Of a stretch of DNA of 64,000 nucleotides, positions 31,444 to 42,700 are shown in pieces. The DNA is from Rhipicephalus microplus (taxonomy: Eukaryota; Arthropoda; Arachnida; Ixodida; Ixodidae). The stretch lies in assembly GCF_043290135.1 (NCBI RefSeq), contig NC_134702.1:189504491-189568490 (forward strand). Reading direction: 5' to 3'. The notes beneath the pieces were generated by a model, which ran no database searches, was not told the DNA's origin, and saw nothing but the letters and a program-made list of their open reading frames with translations. Position numbers and translations under genes: made by a program. Position 1 is the stretch's first letter. Every line of letters begins with the position of its first letter.

Positions 31444-34400
31444 ATGGCTTTTGCACCGAAACTTAGAGTGGCATTGTTAAATGTTCGAGGTCTTGCCGCC
31501 AAGCGGAAACAGAGCCAAGTCTACAGGCTACTTGTGGATCATGATCTGGATGCACTAGCTGTACAAGAAACAAAAGTAGACGGTGGGGAGGAGACCCGGG
31601 GCATGGTGCTGAGGTTTACGGCGCGTTACCACGCAATTGTAAGTCAAGCAATAGGCACGTCTGCAGGCTGCGTTTTGTTCATTAAGAAGTTACCGGGTCT
31701 GGTAGTGCAAGATACCTTCGCTTGCCCGTCTGGTAGATTGGTTTCTTGTGATTTTGTATTCAATGAATGTCAGTGGCGTATAGTGTGTATTTATGCACCA
31801 ACCATTTGTGAGGAGCGATCACTTTTTTTTCAAGCCTAAAACAGCACTTCACTTTGGAAAGGAAATCTGTATTACTTGGTGATTTTAACTGCGTCCTCAA
31901 TGGGCGAGATCGAGCAAATGGACGCGCCAATTACGATAAAAGTAGTAGGACGCAAGCGGACGTAGTTACTGAATTCGAGTTAGAAGACGTGGGCAGCTGT
32001 GTGGAGGGAACGCGTGAGGTGCGTTTCACACATTTTCAGGGGAATAGCCATGCGCGCCTTGATCGCATTTACGTGTCGCTTGAATTAATAGCCCACTGCA
32101 AGACATATGCTGTTTACCCAATACACTTTAGCGATCATTGTTTAGGTAAATATGATATGGGAGAGAAAACACAAGGTGGAACTTTCTCATGGGAGCTGTG
32201 AAAGATGAATTCCACTTTGATCACTGACGAATATTTCTTAGATCAGGTAATGAACTGCATCAACGAAATAAAAATGGATGATGAAGCTAAACTTGCAGAA
32301 CAATGGGAATAGTTCAAGCAGCGAATAAAAATAAAAGCCATTGATCGTTCTTGCGCATTGAATTACGAAAGAAAAAAGAAAGAAAAATAACTCCGAAAGA
32401 CTTTAGAAAGACTAATAGACTTGGAGTGCAAACAACCGGGAGAATATAAAATTGACATACGCAATATTAAGCAGAAACTTGCACTGCATGACGAGGAACG
32501 CTACTGCGGTGCACTCGTCCGTGCTAGGGCTGAGGCTTTAGCGGCTGGAGAGACGCCAACCAAAAGAGCGTTAGGGGTGGAGAAAACGAACGCTCGACGG
32601 AATCATATTGAAAAAGAGAAGGATGGTCACGAAGTAACTGATACGGACAGCATTTTATCCGTATTTTCAAGTCATTTTGAAAACCTTTTTGCGTGTAGAC
32701 ACGCAAACCTAGAAAGATTTAAGGACGAATATTTAGGACGCATGCCGCAAGTGAGTGAGGAAGTGAAAAACGCTTTGGAATTATCTATATCTGCATCCGA
32801 AGTTGAACGGGCGATTGATAAGTTAAATCCTGGAAAATCTCCAGGACCAGATGGTCTTTGTGCCAAGTGGTACAAATGTTTTAAAAGCAAATTGTCTTCA
32901 ATACTCGCGGGCGTTTTTAATGAGACATATGAGGAAAAGAAATTACCACCATCCTTTGGTGAATCGCGTACCGTTCCGATTCCGAAAACAGACGACGTTG
33001 AAAAGCTCAGGCACGTCACAGCGTACAGGCCAATCGCACTCACAAACGTAGACTACAAAATATTAATGAAAATTTTGGCGGCCAGACTTCAGTCAGTAAT
33101 AAAAGATATCGTCGGTCCACACCAAACATGTGGAATAAAAGGTCGGTCCATAGTTACTAACGTTCATAAAATGCGATCCTGCTCGAATGTGTTGACACCT
33201 GTCATGCTCGTGTGGCCATACTCCAGCTGGATCTGGAGAAAGCGTTTGATTGCGTTTCCCACGCTCTTTTGTTTGCAGTATTGAAGCACATTAATGTTGG
33301 TAAGATAATTATTGACGAAGTAGCCATGGCATATTGGAACGGTAGTACGAGACTAATTATCAACAAGACATTGGGCCCCCCCATAAGAATTGAGCGCTCA
33401 GTGCATCAAGGTTGCCCTGTTAGCCCACTTTTGTTTTGCATCTATATTGGAACTTTATGTCGGTCGATATTGCAGAATGACAACATTAATGGATTTAGAG
33501 TACAATCGTCAGAGGTCAAACTACTAGCACACGCTGATGATGTTGCGATTTGTAGCACTTCCTAATAAGGTATCGAAGAATCAATCAGAGTTTCTAAATC
33601 TTTCGCCAAAGTTACAGGAAGCCATATAAACTGGGGTAAATGCCTCGGTTTCTGGCATGGATATTGCCCTTCAACACCACAATTTTTTGCAGCCATTAAA
33701 TGGACAAGAACGCCAGTTAAATATCTCGGAGTACCGCTCGAGTCATACAAAAGTACTGATGAATATTGGACACAGTAAACGACTGAAATTAAAGAGAAGG
33801 CGAATAGGTGGAATGCAACCTATCTGTCCGTGTTTGCTAGGGCTACTGCATGCAACTGGTTTTTTGTGTCTAAGCTGTGGTATGTGATGCAAGTGCTGTA
33901 CTGTTCCCGGGTCAATGTGCAAAAACTACATCGGGTGTTTGCAGTATTTGTGTGGGGTTCTAACTGAGAAAGGTGCAGTCGCACGAATTTGTTCAGACGG
34001 GTGAAGTGTGGAGGCCTTGGGCTAGGACATCTGTTTATCAAGCAGTTAGTAAATAGGTTTTTCTTTTTTCGCGAGATAAGAGATCCTTTCCTATTAACAG
34101 TGTGTCAAACAAAACTAATTAGACTGTTGCCCGAGTTTGTTGTGAGCACTCATGTTACGACAGGGGCTGTGCAAGGATACATAAAGGAAGTTGTGGCCAG
34201 CGTGCGGTTTTTGTGTGTTCGGTTTTCATCTGACTACCTGTGGTCTGTTGGAAAGAAAAAAACTGTAGAAAGATTTATGTGACACGATGCTCCCCATCCC
34301 ACTGTACAGAACGCTATATACAGCACGCAAGGGTCAGAATCTACTCAAACGAGTTAAAAAAATGCCAGCAGCTCCAAGTGCGAAATCGTTCTTTTTCAAA

Positions 34401-34835
34401 TTACACACTGGAACACTTCCTGTAAGAACCTTCCTAGAGGAGCGGGGGTTTTATATGCCTTGGGGATCTCACTGTCTAATCTGTAAAAAACCGGAAACTA
34501 TTGACCATGTTTTTCTGCACTGTTGGGAAGGAGTTTATTTTTGGGACGTATTACAAAGGACAATCAAAAAAGAGTTCCCGTTAGACCTTCATCGGATCAG
34601 GTATTTGGCAATAGAGAATGAGGATGGATTACCTTTCGATTTTATCATGATGACTGCCTTGCACAGTATATGGCGCTCTAGAATGGCTGGAGTTCATTGT
34701 GACCCAGACAGAAGACCAGCAAGAGAGTATTTCAAAGAAAGCATCTCAAGATTACTCGACGTAGTAAAAACAGACAAATGTGTACCTTTATGGGTAGAAA
34801 GGGTAGAAGCCCTACTGACCATGAAGGGATTCTAG
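31444..34835 (+). pseudogene. LINE ORF2, L1/Tx1 type, with HADD in place of YADD
   Basis: The endonuclease starts at ATG 31444 (LRVALLNVRGLAAKR, LAVQETKVDGG). A shift in a T8 run (31823-31830) moves the frame, which continues with LLGDFNCVL near 31875, HARLDRIYVS and HFSDHC. RT follows from 32421: NPGKSPGPDGLCAKWY, AYRPIALTNVDYKILM and GIKGRSIVTNVHKMRS. A shift near 33190 leads to QLDLEKAFDCVSHALL and HQGCPVSPLLFCIYIG. The catalytic box reads HADD (33530-33541), a tyrosine-to-histidine change. TAA near 33563 and further shifts follow. The C-terminus is recovered at 34287-34835 with the knuckle CLICKKPETIDHVFLHC near 34468. Inactive as read. Confidence 0.85.
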
Positions 34836-34964
34836 GACGTCATGTGTTATAGTAATGCTTGACGGGCTTAGTTATTTTTAAGTTTATTGTATTGTTCGTT
34901 GTGAATTGTAATATATTCATCTTAGCAACCCGTTTGTGAAGTTGAACCGGAAATAAAGAAAAAA

Positions 34965-35036
34965 AATGGTGTGGCGCAGTGGTTAGCGTCTTCGAATGGG
35001 AATCCGCAGGTAGCACGTTCGATCCTCCGTGGCGCC
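34965..35036 (+). repeat. tRNA-like sequence (pol III A and B boxes) abutting the LINE tail
   Basis: TGGCGCAGTGGTTAGC (from 34972) fits an A box and CGTTCGATCC (35016-35025) fits a B box, at normal spacing. The acceptor and T stems do not pair well, so it is a tRNA pseudogene or SINE head, not a working tRNA. It starts directly after the A-rich end of the L1/Tx1-like LINE. Confidence 0.65.
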
Positions 35037-35275
35037 TTGTTTTGTTTTTTACGGGACGGGTGTTTTTTATAACGTTTCTATAGAATTCTTTTTTATTTTT
35101 TGTGGCAGCTCGTCATGGTGATTCTGACGTCATTCCGCGCTCAAGTGTTGCCGGCACTGCAGCACCCACCATGCGCCATGGTGGACGTTTCCCACCATTC
35201 ACCCACTACATTAATCCACTATAATGGTAGGTGCTGGTTTACACCATGCCCACCATTCGTTTTTTTCCGATAGGG

Positions 35276-35695
35276 AAGCTTCTGTATAACTCATGTATGC
35301 GTAGCACAGTGAAAGCTTTGGGGAAAGCACCACATCCCTCTCACAGATTCGTATGCAAAATCAAACGGTGCCACATCGATTTCGTCCAATCTTGCGCGTT
35401 GTTGGGGCTCGGGGTTTAGAGGCATCACACTTCTGTTGTTGGGACCGGGTCCGGCTGGACTCTACTGCTAGCTGGCCCTCGTCACCGGTCCCATCTTTTG
35501 TAGTGAGGAGATGTACTCTTGCAGGAAAGATGGAGGTTTATTACATCTCATGAGAGTACAGAAGAAGAAGAGGGAGAACACGGGCGTACCAGCTGGGGGG
35601 GTGTCAAGGGGGGCGCAAGCCCCTCACGGAGAAATGTTGGGGGGCTGAGCCTCCCTCCCACTTTTGGCTGTGGTCACTGTCAGCTGCAGGCTGGG
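35276..35695. other. No gene seen
   Basis: No coding signature. GA-rich and G-rich tracts (about 35560-35650) precede the SINE. Confidence 0.35.
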
Positions 35696-35969
35696 GAAAC
35701 CAATAACTGCCCCGCCACGGTGGTCTACTGGCTAAGGTACTCGGCTGCTGACCCGCAGGTCGTGGCATCGAATCCCGGCTGGGGTGGCTGCATTTCCGAT
35801 GGAGGCGGAAATGCTGTAGGCCCATGTGTTCAGATTTGGGTGCACGTTAAAGAACCCCAGGTGGCCAAAATTTCCGGAGCCCTCCACTACAGGGTCTCTC
35901 ATAATCATATGGTGGTTTTGGGATGTCAAACCCCACATATCAATCAAATCATCAATGAAACCGATAACT
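35696..35969 (+). mobile_element. Ruka-like SINE, near full length, with target duplication
   Basis: The tRNA-like head has an A box (TGGTCTACTGGCTAAGG) and a degraded B box (GGCATCGAATCCC). The body has CATTTCCGATGGAGGCGG, GGTGCACGTTAAAGAACC and CCTCCACTAC, with an (ATCA)n tail. It is flanked by GAAACCAATAACT (35696-35708) and GAAACCGATAACT (35957-35969), a 13-bp duplication with one difference. Ruka is a SINE described from Rhipicephalus ticks; the family name is from recall, not a search. Confidence 0.88.
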
Positions 35970-36125
35970 ATATAAGGCGAAGTTTTCCTTCACCACAGTA
36001 ATTACTCATTTATATTGTTACGAGGAAATAAACATGTTACCAGAGAATGTTTTGTTGAAGTAAGCTGTTTCCTAAATTTCTGCTGTGACGGTTGTCCCTG
36101 GACGATGCTTGTGGTGCGGCCCACC

Positions 36126-36199
36126 TATGAGACTCTTTCGCGCCTTGTGCTGTAGAATTGCAAAGTGGGGTACAGTACAAGGCGCGAAAGCGTCTTGTA
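36126..36199. other. Candidate small-RNA-like hairpin
   Basis: Arms 36126-36154 and 36171-36199 pair over 29 positions, with one T-C mismatch and a few G-U pairs, around a 16-nt loop. The core arm is CTTTCGCGCCTTGT. The size fits an animal pre-miRNA, but a transposon foldback would look the same. Confidence 0.45.
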
Positions 36200-36957
36200 C
36201 TTGCTTTGTTATGGATGAGAACGAGCAATCGTTTTAAAAACCAGTTAGAGCTTCTTATGCTTCATGAAAAGTACTTTTTTTCATAAAATTGAATAGCCTC
36301 ACTGCTGCTTTATCGAAGCTGCTGTGAGTCGATTATTGAGATAAATATTTTTAAATGCTTTAGTTCTGCCATACTAGAAGCGTCACAAAAAGGTTAGCGC
36401 TTCAGTCTCTGATAAATCTGATCAGGCTTGCATTCCGTAACTAGAAGCAATGTCAGCAGTTTGAAAAGTGGCGAAGAATGAAGCAGTGGACTCGAGAGCA
36501 GTGGGGAGCCCAGCTTCTAAGCTTAACTCGCAGCTTGACCCACCGCGGACCAGGGAGAAGGTGAAAGACCGTGTTTTTTTGCATAATGAAGGCCTAAGTA
36601 GGGGTCGACCTAGTTGGTTTTCATTGAACTTAAGTGGTCTTTTACAGCTAAAAATACAACTCTGACAGAAAAGCACATGCGCAGCGCTGCTTAGTTCTCT
36701 CTCTCGCAGCAAGCATGAACTCGCAGAGATGTGCACGCGCACATACACTGTAATATGTTTTCCGGAGTAGCTGCTCAGTTACCACGGAAAGAGTTCTTTG
36801 CTCCCTCAAAAGACGAAATGTGCGCAAAAGATTGCACGCGGCACCGCAAGGAGGGGCACTTTTCTCCTTGTGGAGTAAAGTACCCATTATTTGGTGTAAC
36901 TGCAGAAATGTTCACGCCCGTGCCTACACAAGCCTGTTTCCTTTCATACGGTTCCGT
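36200..36957. other. No gene seen
   Basis: AT-rich sequence with no recognisable motif. Confidence 0.35.
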
Positions 36958-37135
36958 AGCGTGGTGTGGTGTAGTGGTTAGTGCACGCGCAGGCTGACTG
37001 AATGGTCGCGAGTTGATTGCTTGGTATGTGAGGTTTAACGTCCCAGAACTACCAAATTTCGAACACCTGGGGTTTTTTAACGTGCACCCCGAATGTTAGC
37101 ACGCAGGCCTACAACATTTTCGCCTCCATCAAAAA
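36958..37135 (-). mobile_element. Diverged, reversed Ruka-like SINE fragment next to a tRNA-like motif
   Basis: On the minus strand, 37135-37013 reads GATGGAGGCGAAAATGTTG, GGTGCACGTTAAAAAACCCC and GACGTTAAACCTC, the SINE body without its tRNA head. It is more diverged than the other copies. On the plus strand, 36965-37010 has a GGTGTAGTGGTTAG A-box-like motif, possibly an unrelated tRNA relic. Confidence 0.7.
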
Positions 37136-37137
37136 GA

Positions 37138-37163
37138 TTATATATATATATATATATATATAT
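37138..37163. repeat. (TA)n microsatellite
   Basis: About twelve TA units, followed shortly by a poly-C run near 37184. Confidence 0.9.
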
Positions 37164-37339
37164 GTTGATAAAAGTCGATTGCGCCCCCCCCCCCTCATGA
37201 AAGAGTTGGTACGCCACTAAGGGAGAGTAATGTACAACAATCTCTGGCTTATATAGCCAGCCGTCGGACAACCCTGAGGCACCCGGTGTCCGCAACTCCC
37301 ATCAATCGGATGGTTGTTAACACAGTCGCGAAGATGAGA

Positions 37340-38577
37340 GTCCGACAAGGTGTCGTTGACCTCCAGGCTTGCTGGCGCTCATCCGGAACGCCATCCCATG
37401 CAATGGCTTTGTACGCGCATTTCTCGTCGCACTTCCTGAACCTTTGCTTCTGTGATGCCTCAGCTTGACAAGACATTCAACGGACCTTTGGCACAATTAT
37501 TTAAGTGTGCACATTTTTTGGGGGGTTTCACCCAGAAAGACAAGAGTCCTGAAAAAAGAAACATCAATAAGCGTTCGCAAGATCAGTTGGCTGGCTTCGC
37601 CGATATTGTGAAACATGGTGAATGGAACGTTACGAATCAGATGCATTGCTTGGAGAAGCGCTTTCCGAGATGGTTCGTTCACTTGAAGTGTTCATGGACA
37701 CCTTCTGTGACAAAGAAACAGCGTTCACCGCTCATTGTCTCCATCAGTGAATCTCTACACCCATATTTATGATATGCCTTGCTGAAAGCGACATTCCTAG
37801 GCCTCAAGCACCACTTGCCTGCGTACCTGCAGAGCCCATATGAGCGTCTTTTTGAAGCAGGCTGACTTGGTGCTAACAAAGCTGGAAGAGATGGGAGCGA
37901 GCGCGGAGGCCGAATTCCACAAAATATTCTCTGAATGTCAAGACAGCGGCGAAGTTTGGAGTAAAGTGCGAGATTGCACGGGTGATAAGATCACACAGAC
38001 ACCGGGCAAACTACGATTGCAGTTCTGAGGAAGAGTAGTACAGGTGAGCTTTGATAATTCGCACATGGATGACCTGAAAGCTTAACTGTATCAAACCGCG
38101 CTTTGAAAACTCTCGCAAAAACTGCAAACGTTTGCCATTTCTGTTGACAAAGCAAGCCTCCAAAGGCGAATTTGAATGTGTGCAGGGGGCCTTCGATTTC
38201 TACCTCAGAGATATGACAATAGTTCATGTGCTTACACTGAAAGGTGAATAGAAAATCTGGAAAACTAAATGATCAGCCATCTAAGAAGACGAAATTTCGC
38301 GCTTCCTAATGGACGCTTTAGCTGAATGCGACAAAGCCCTCCTCCTGAATATTCGCGCACCCCTCGATATATCGGCAACACTTCCAGTGAGTACAGCTGC
38401 GGCAGAATGCAGCTTCTCGACAATTAAAAATTAAAAAAAGAAACGTATTTGAGGGACCAGGTGCCCGAGGAACGGCTTGATGGTCTGGCTATAACGTCCA
38501 ATCACCGGACACAAGTCAGTGTCTACGAAGTTATCGCTGTGTTTATGGAGAAATTGCGACACATAAAAATTGCAGCA
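37340..38577 (+). pseudogene. hAT-superfamily transposase relic (ZMYM/DUF4371 type)
   Basis: Fragments in several frames follow the order of a hAT transposase. First come YAHFSSHFLNLCFCDAS near 37410 and a FFGGFHPERQ-like stretch near 37515. Then come LSEMVRSLEVFMDTFCDKE near 37665 and GAFDFYLRDMTIVHVL near 38185. The C-terminal dimerisation segment is ALLNIRAPLDISATLPVS with AAAECSFSTIKN (38330-38428) and VPEERLDGLAI (38461-38490), ending at TGA 38578. At least six stops and shifts show it is dead. Terminal repeats were not found. Confidence 0.72.
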
Positions 38578-38578
38578 T

Positions 38579-39463
38579 GAACCGCTCTCTTAAGCCAGGC
38601 TACATCTTTGTTTTTTATTTTGCATTGACCTTTATTATATGGTAATACAATTGGCAATACCGTTCTTTAAAATTGCTTGCTAAATGTATTTAACGCTTTG
38701 CCTGTTTTGCGTCAGGGAAGCATATATGTTTTTCTTCTGTGTTGCTTAATAACATTGTTTTCCCGAATACGTGTATTTTTTTTTGTTTACAAATTACTGC
38801 CATGAAAGGGCACCCGTTCTTCTAGCAGGCCTCTTGTTAAGACGGAGTGTGAGAAGTTCAGCAGAAGAAGCGTCCAATATATTTTATATTTTTTGCCACA
38901 CATGCGTAAATGGACCGTTTTTTCACTCGTTTTTCTGTTACTCACTGTCTATGGGATTTCTTGGTTGAGATGATTTGGCAGGAAATCATTTTTTTTCTGG
39001 TGCGCACGCATTAGCTTTCCCACCGTGCAAAAAATTGCTTCCCATCACTGATTAACTTGCTTCTTGTGCGGCATTCCACATAGTTTTCATTTTCTTCTAA
39101 TAATTAAGTACCTCCTAGATTCACATATTTGCCATAAAGAGACTTTCTTTCCAACTATTAGGCCTCACCCCCCCCCTCCTCCAATAACAAAATACTGGCT
39201 ACATGCCTGGTATGAAGCTTTAGTAAAATGGAGGTTATGTATTACAAAGATTACCACTTGTATGAAAAAATTATGGTGCTTGATGTTATTTGCACACCTG
39301 TTAAAAAGAAAAAAAACTTTTCGCTCGAACGATAGCTAATAAATTGAAGCAAGACCCTTATTCTTTATTCGCATACATTAGTGTAGAAACGCTGGTACAA
39401 TATTATTTAAAGTTAAAGTTAAAGTTAGTCAACCAATTATTTCTGTTGATTTGTCTCTGAGGT
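38579..39463. other. No gene seen
   Basis: T-rich sequence without recognisable motifs; a short AAAGTT repeat lies near 39411. Confidence 0.35.
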
Positions 39464-39720
39464 AGGCCGGCAAAATTTTTGAAGCTCACTCAGACTCACA
39501 CGTGTAATGTATTTCGCGCTTTTGAACTCCCTCAGACTCCGACTCGCAAAAATTTTCCAGAGCTAGAGTCTTTCGGACTCACACTAATGAAAGTTTTCTT
39601 CAACGGGGCTCAGTCGAACTAGAACTCACCAAAACATTAGTCACCCGGCATCTTTCAGACTTAGACTCACCGCTTGATTTGAGTTTGAGCCCGAGTGAGT
39701 CGACTCGCGAGTCCGTTGGC
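39464..39720. repeat. Degenerate CTCAGACTC-type repeat
   Basis: Repeated CAGACTC, CGGACTC and GACTCGC motifs at irregular spacing across about 250 bp; low-complexity repeat. Confidence 0.6.
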
Positions 39721-42700
39721 CTAAAGTTAGCTTCTTCGACCATAGTGTCAATACTTTTTAACAGCAATATCTCACTTAATTGATGCATTTCCTTGCGCCG
39801 TTCGACATGCTACTTTGCCAGCCTGAGTGCTTGCAAACCAGAAAATACGTTTTTCTTCAGACAACCTGAGATATATTTTATCACAAACTTTGCTGGAAAA
39901 GTTCGAGAGAAAGAGGGTCAAAGCACCCACTCATCTAGTTTGTGCCTCTGAATAATAAATATTGAAATGGTGTATACAAACGACACTGCTTTCGAATACC
40001 GCCGAGTAGACGTGAGTGTAAATGTGCATCCACATAAGACTTGTAGTGACGACGAGGATGAGTATACAGGACCCGGACTCCCTGATAGCCACGCATACCT
40101 TTGCATTGGAGAACCGTTAGCCGGTCTTCTAGGTTGTTTTTCTTCGAAGCGCCTGAAGATTGCCGGATCTCTTTGAGGGATCGATGAAGGACAAATCAAT
40201 GCAGGAAATGCCAGTGGTGGTGTTTGGTTGGCTTCGTCAGAAACTATAACACTGCTGAGAAGCAAAGCGCGACAACACGCTTCTACAGTGTGAATAACTG
40301 ATGCTTTATTACAGGAACAAAACAGGCCATTTCAGTGGTCCAAATTATTTCACTACGAAAAAAAAAAGCCATGCAACTAATAAAGTGGTCAATGTGTAAG
40401 TTTCCATCCATAACCTAGCAAAGGAGATATAAATCGACGTGACACCGATGTTTGCCGATACTCTTGCAGCAGGACTTCTCTGCCTTAAATTCAGAAATTA
40501 TCATACCCTTTTGTCGCAACATTGGATTCATGTATATGCTAAAAATGAAGAATATTAATTTTTTCCTTCGTTATCGTGAAGCAGCTTTGCTGTCTGAACA
40601 TCGCATTCAAGTCAGGCATATCTCATATGGTGAACGCTCCGCTATTGTGCATGGGTGCTTTATTGCAGTGTCATTATTTTGAAAGAGATACCATATATAA
40701 TCTTCTTTGCCCTCCTGTAGCTCAGATTTGAAGGCTCAACATAATATACAAAAAAAGAAGTGAATATTGTGATGTCGGTCATGAATATGTACGGCATGCA
40801 CGGAGTCCTAGAAGACAATGAGCCTAGCAACACGCCACAGCCAATGGCATTCATACCCTCATATTAAAATAATTTTTTTCGTACTGGTACCTACCGCAGA
40901 AGATCTCGAACGTCCAATTCAGCTGGTCATCTCCTAATCCGTGGAAAAGACGTTGCAGAAGCTATTGAATTGCACCAATACAACGGCTTGAGATACAGCA
41001 GAGAATTCCACATTGTAAGTGGCTCAAAACAATGCACATGTAAAGTACATTCATACATCCGTACATTTCAATTAAAATGCCTTGCTTCATGCTTCTGCAT
41101 TCAGTTTGATGGCTATGCGAGAGTTCCTCGCTATCGCCAGCATTGGCAAAGGCTACCTTTGTGTAAGCTAGTTGTCTGTGGTTTCTTTGTCGAGTAGTAT
41201 ACCGAAAAAAAAGCAATACCTGTTAAGTGCAATGATGACTAGGCACCCACTTAGCTCTTAATTTGTGAGAATTTAGGCCCACTTGGCTGAGTAACGCCGC
41301 ATGCGATCTCGTCTAGGTTCTACTGTTTCGGCCTGTTACTCTCCGGAACTCGCTAAAAGGGTGCAATATTTCTTTCTTAAAAATGAACGTGAATGTTTCA
41401 ACCTGCGCATTCTTTTTATTTCGAGCTCAATAATATCCGGTCGTTGTTCGTTGAAGCAGAGTATGTGCGACTTCGAAATTACGGAAAAACTGAGAACGTT
41501 CGACCTTCGCCTTCATGAGTGGAATGTAATAGCGTAATAGCCCCTGTGTACATCGCCGCATGGATTGCTAGCCTAGCTTCAGTTCTCGGTGCATGCCTCA
41601 GTCATGCCGTAAGTAAAAGAACAACTGCGCGCGTAAAGTTGGCTGTTTTAGGCTATCCCAGAATGCCTACTGTAAGTAGAGTTGAGTGCCCAAAGCGCTA
41701 AATCTCTCCCTTTAGAGATTCGACAATGGCCTCGATTCGTGTCCGTAAAGCAACCCGCGAACATAAGAGTTTGCTCACTTTGTACATAATATTGCAGTCG
41801 CTGATGATTATTAAATATGTCTGAACACTTTGTAATGAGTGGGCCTTTGACGCCTGGCGCAATTGTACGCTCTCACCACAGAGTACGATATGCGTTGAGG
41901 AGATGTTCTCTCCATACGTGGCATTCGTGTAGAATTTCCCCTGAAGAAGTTTTGAGCGATGACCTGGCTACGAGTTTTTTATAATTTATTTAGTTTGCAT
42001 CTTTTTTTACTTTCAGGTCATTGATAAAATAATATTATTTCTCTGACAACTAAGAACACCAGCACCAGAATTTCTCCGAACAGATCGCCTTATAGCTATT
42101 GCGTTAAAATAAATAACACAGTAATTGAGATGATTAACAGAAAAGTGATTAAATCGACTTATCGCCACTTTTTGTTTGTAGGAATATAAGATCCAGTGAA
42201 CTGGAATGCACTGGCAACCGCATATTACGAGCTCAAAAAAAAAAAGCAACAGCAAAAAGACCGGGAATAAGTTCTGAATGTCATATAACTAGATGTGAAG
42301 GTTTTGATCGATTGGCCGAATTTTCGACGCGAATTAAAGTTCGCTAGTTTGCTTCCAGGCACGGCTTTGTAATAACGCGAAAAGTTTCCCGTGAATAAAC
42401 AGGAATGTTTAGGGCGAATAAGACCACACAGGGTCCACACGTTTATAAAGCGCTGCCCGGTTTCTACAGTAGATGTAGAAACAGAAACGTCTGTGAACAA
42501 CAAAGAGGTTATCAAAAAGCTGTTAACCACAACAAACTAATTATGAGACCACAACAACAAAATACAGCGCCATCTAACCACCCATCAACCAATGGATATG
42601 ACAGAACAAAAAGTTAACAAGAAAAATATAAAATGCCTTTAACCAGAACAAAATAGACGGCCACGATTCAAGATCCAATGCACAGTGTTTCACCCCATTA

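Larger units (their letters stand above)
30073..34966 (+). mobile_element. L1/Tx1-like LINE (family B)
   Basis: The order is ORF1 with zinc knuckles, a short spacer, ORF2 with endonuclease, RT and C-terminal knuckle, then a 3' UTR with AATAAAG and a short A-run at 34951-34966. ORF1 is nearly intact and ORF2 has several breaks. The A-rich end contrasts with the microsatellite tails of the other LINEs here. Confidence 0.88.
28745..35272. mobile_element. Candidate DNA transposon with inverted ends, hosting a LINE
   Basis: The left end reads CCCTATCGGAAAAA at 28745. The right end is its exact complement, TTTTTCCGATAGGG, ending at 35274. Inside both ends are many TGGTGGGC-type motifs in opposite orientation (for example GCATGGTGGGC near 28781 and its complement near 35250). 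No transposase is seen and no clear target duplication was found, so the boundaries are provisional. Most of the interior is an L1/Tx1-like LINE. Confidence 0.45.

Noticed and set aside
34965..35036. Functional tRNA gene
   Set aside because: A and B boxes are present, but the acceptor and T stems do not pair, so I call it tRNA-like only.
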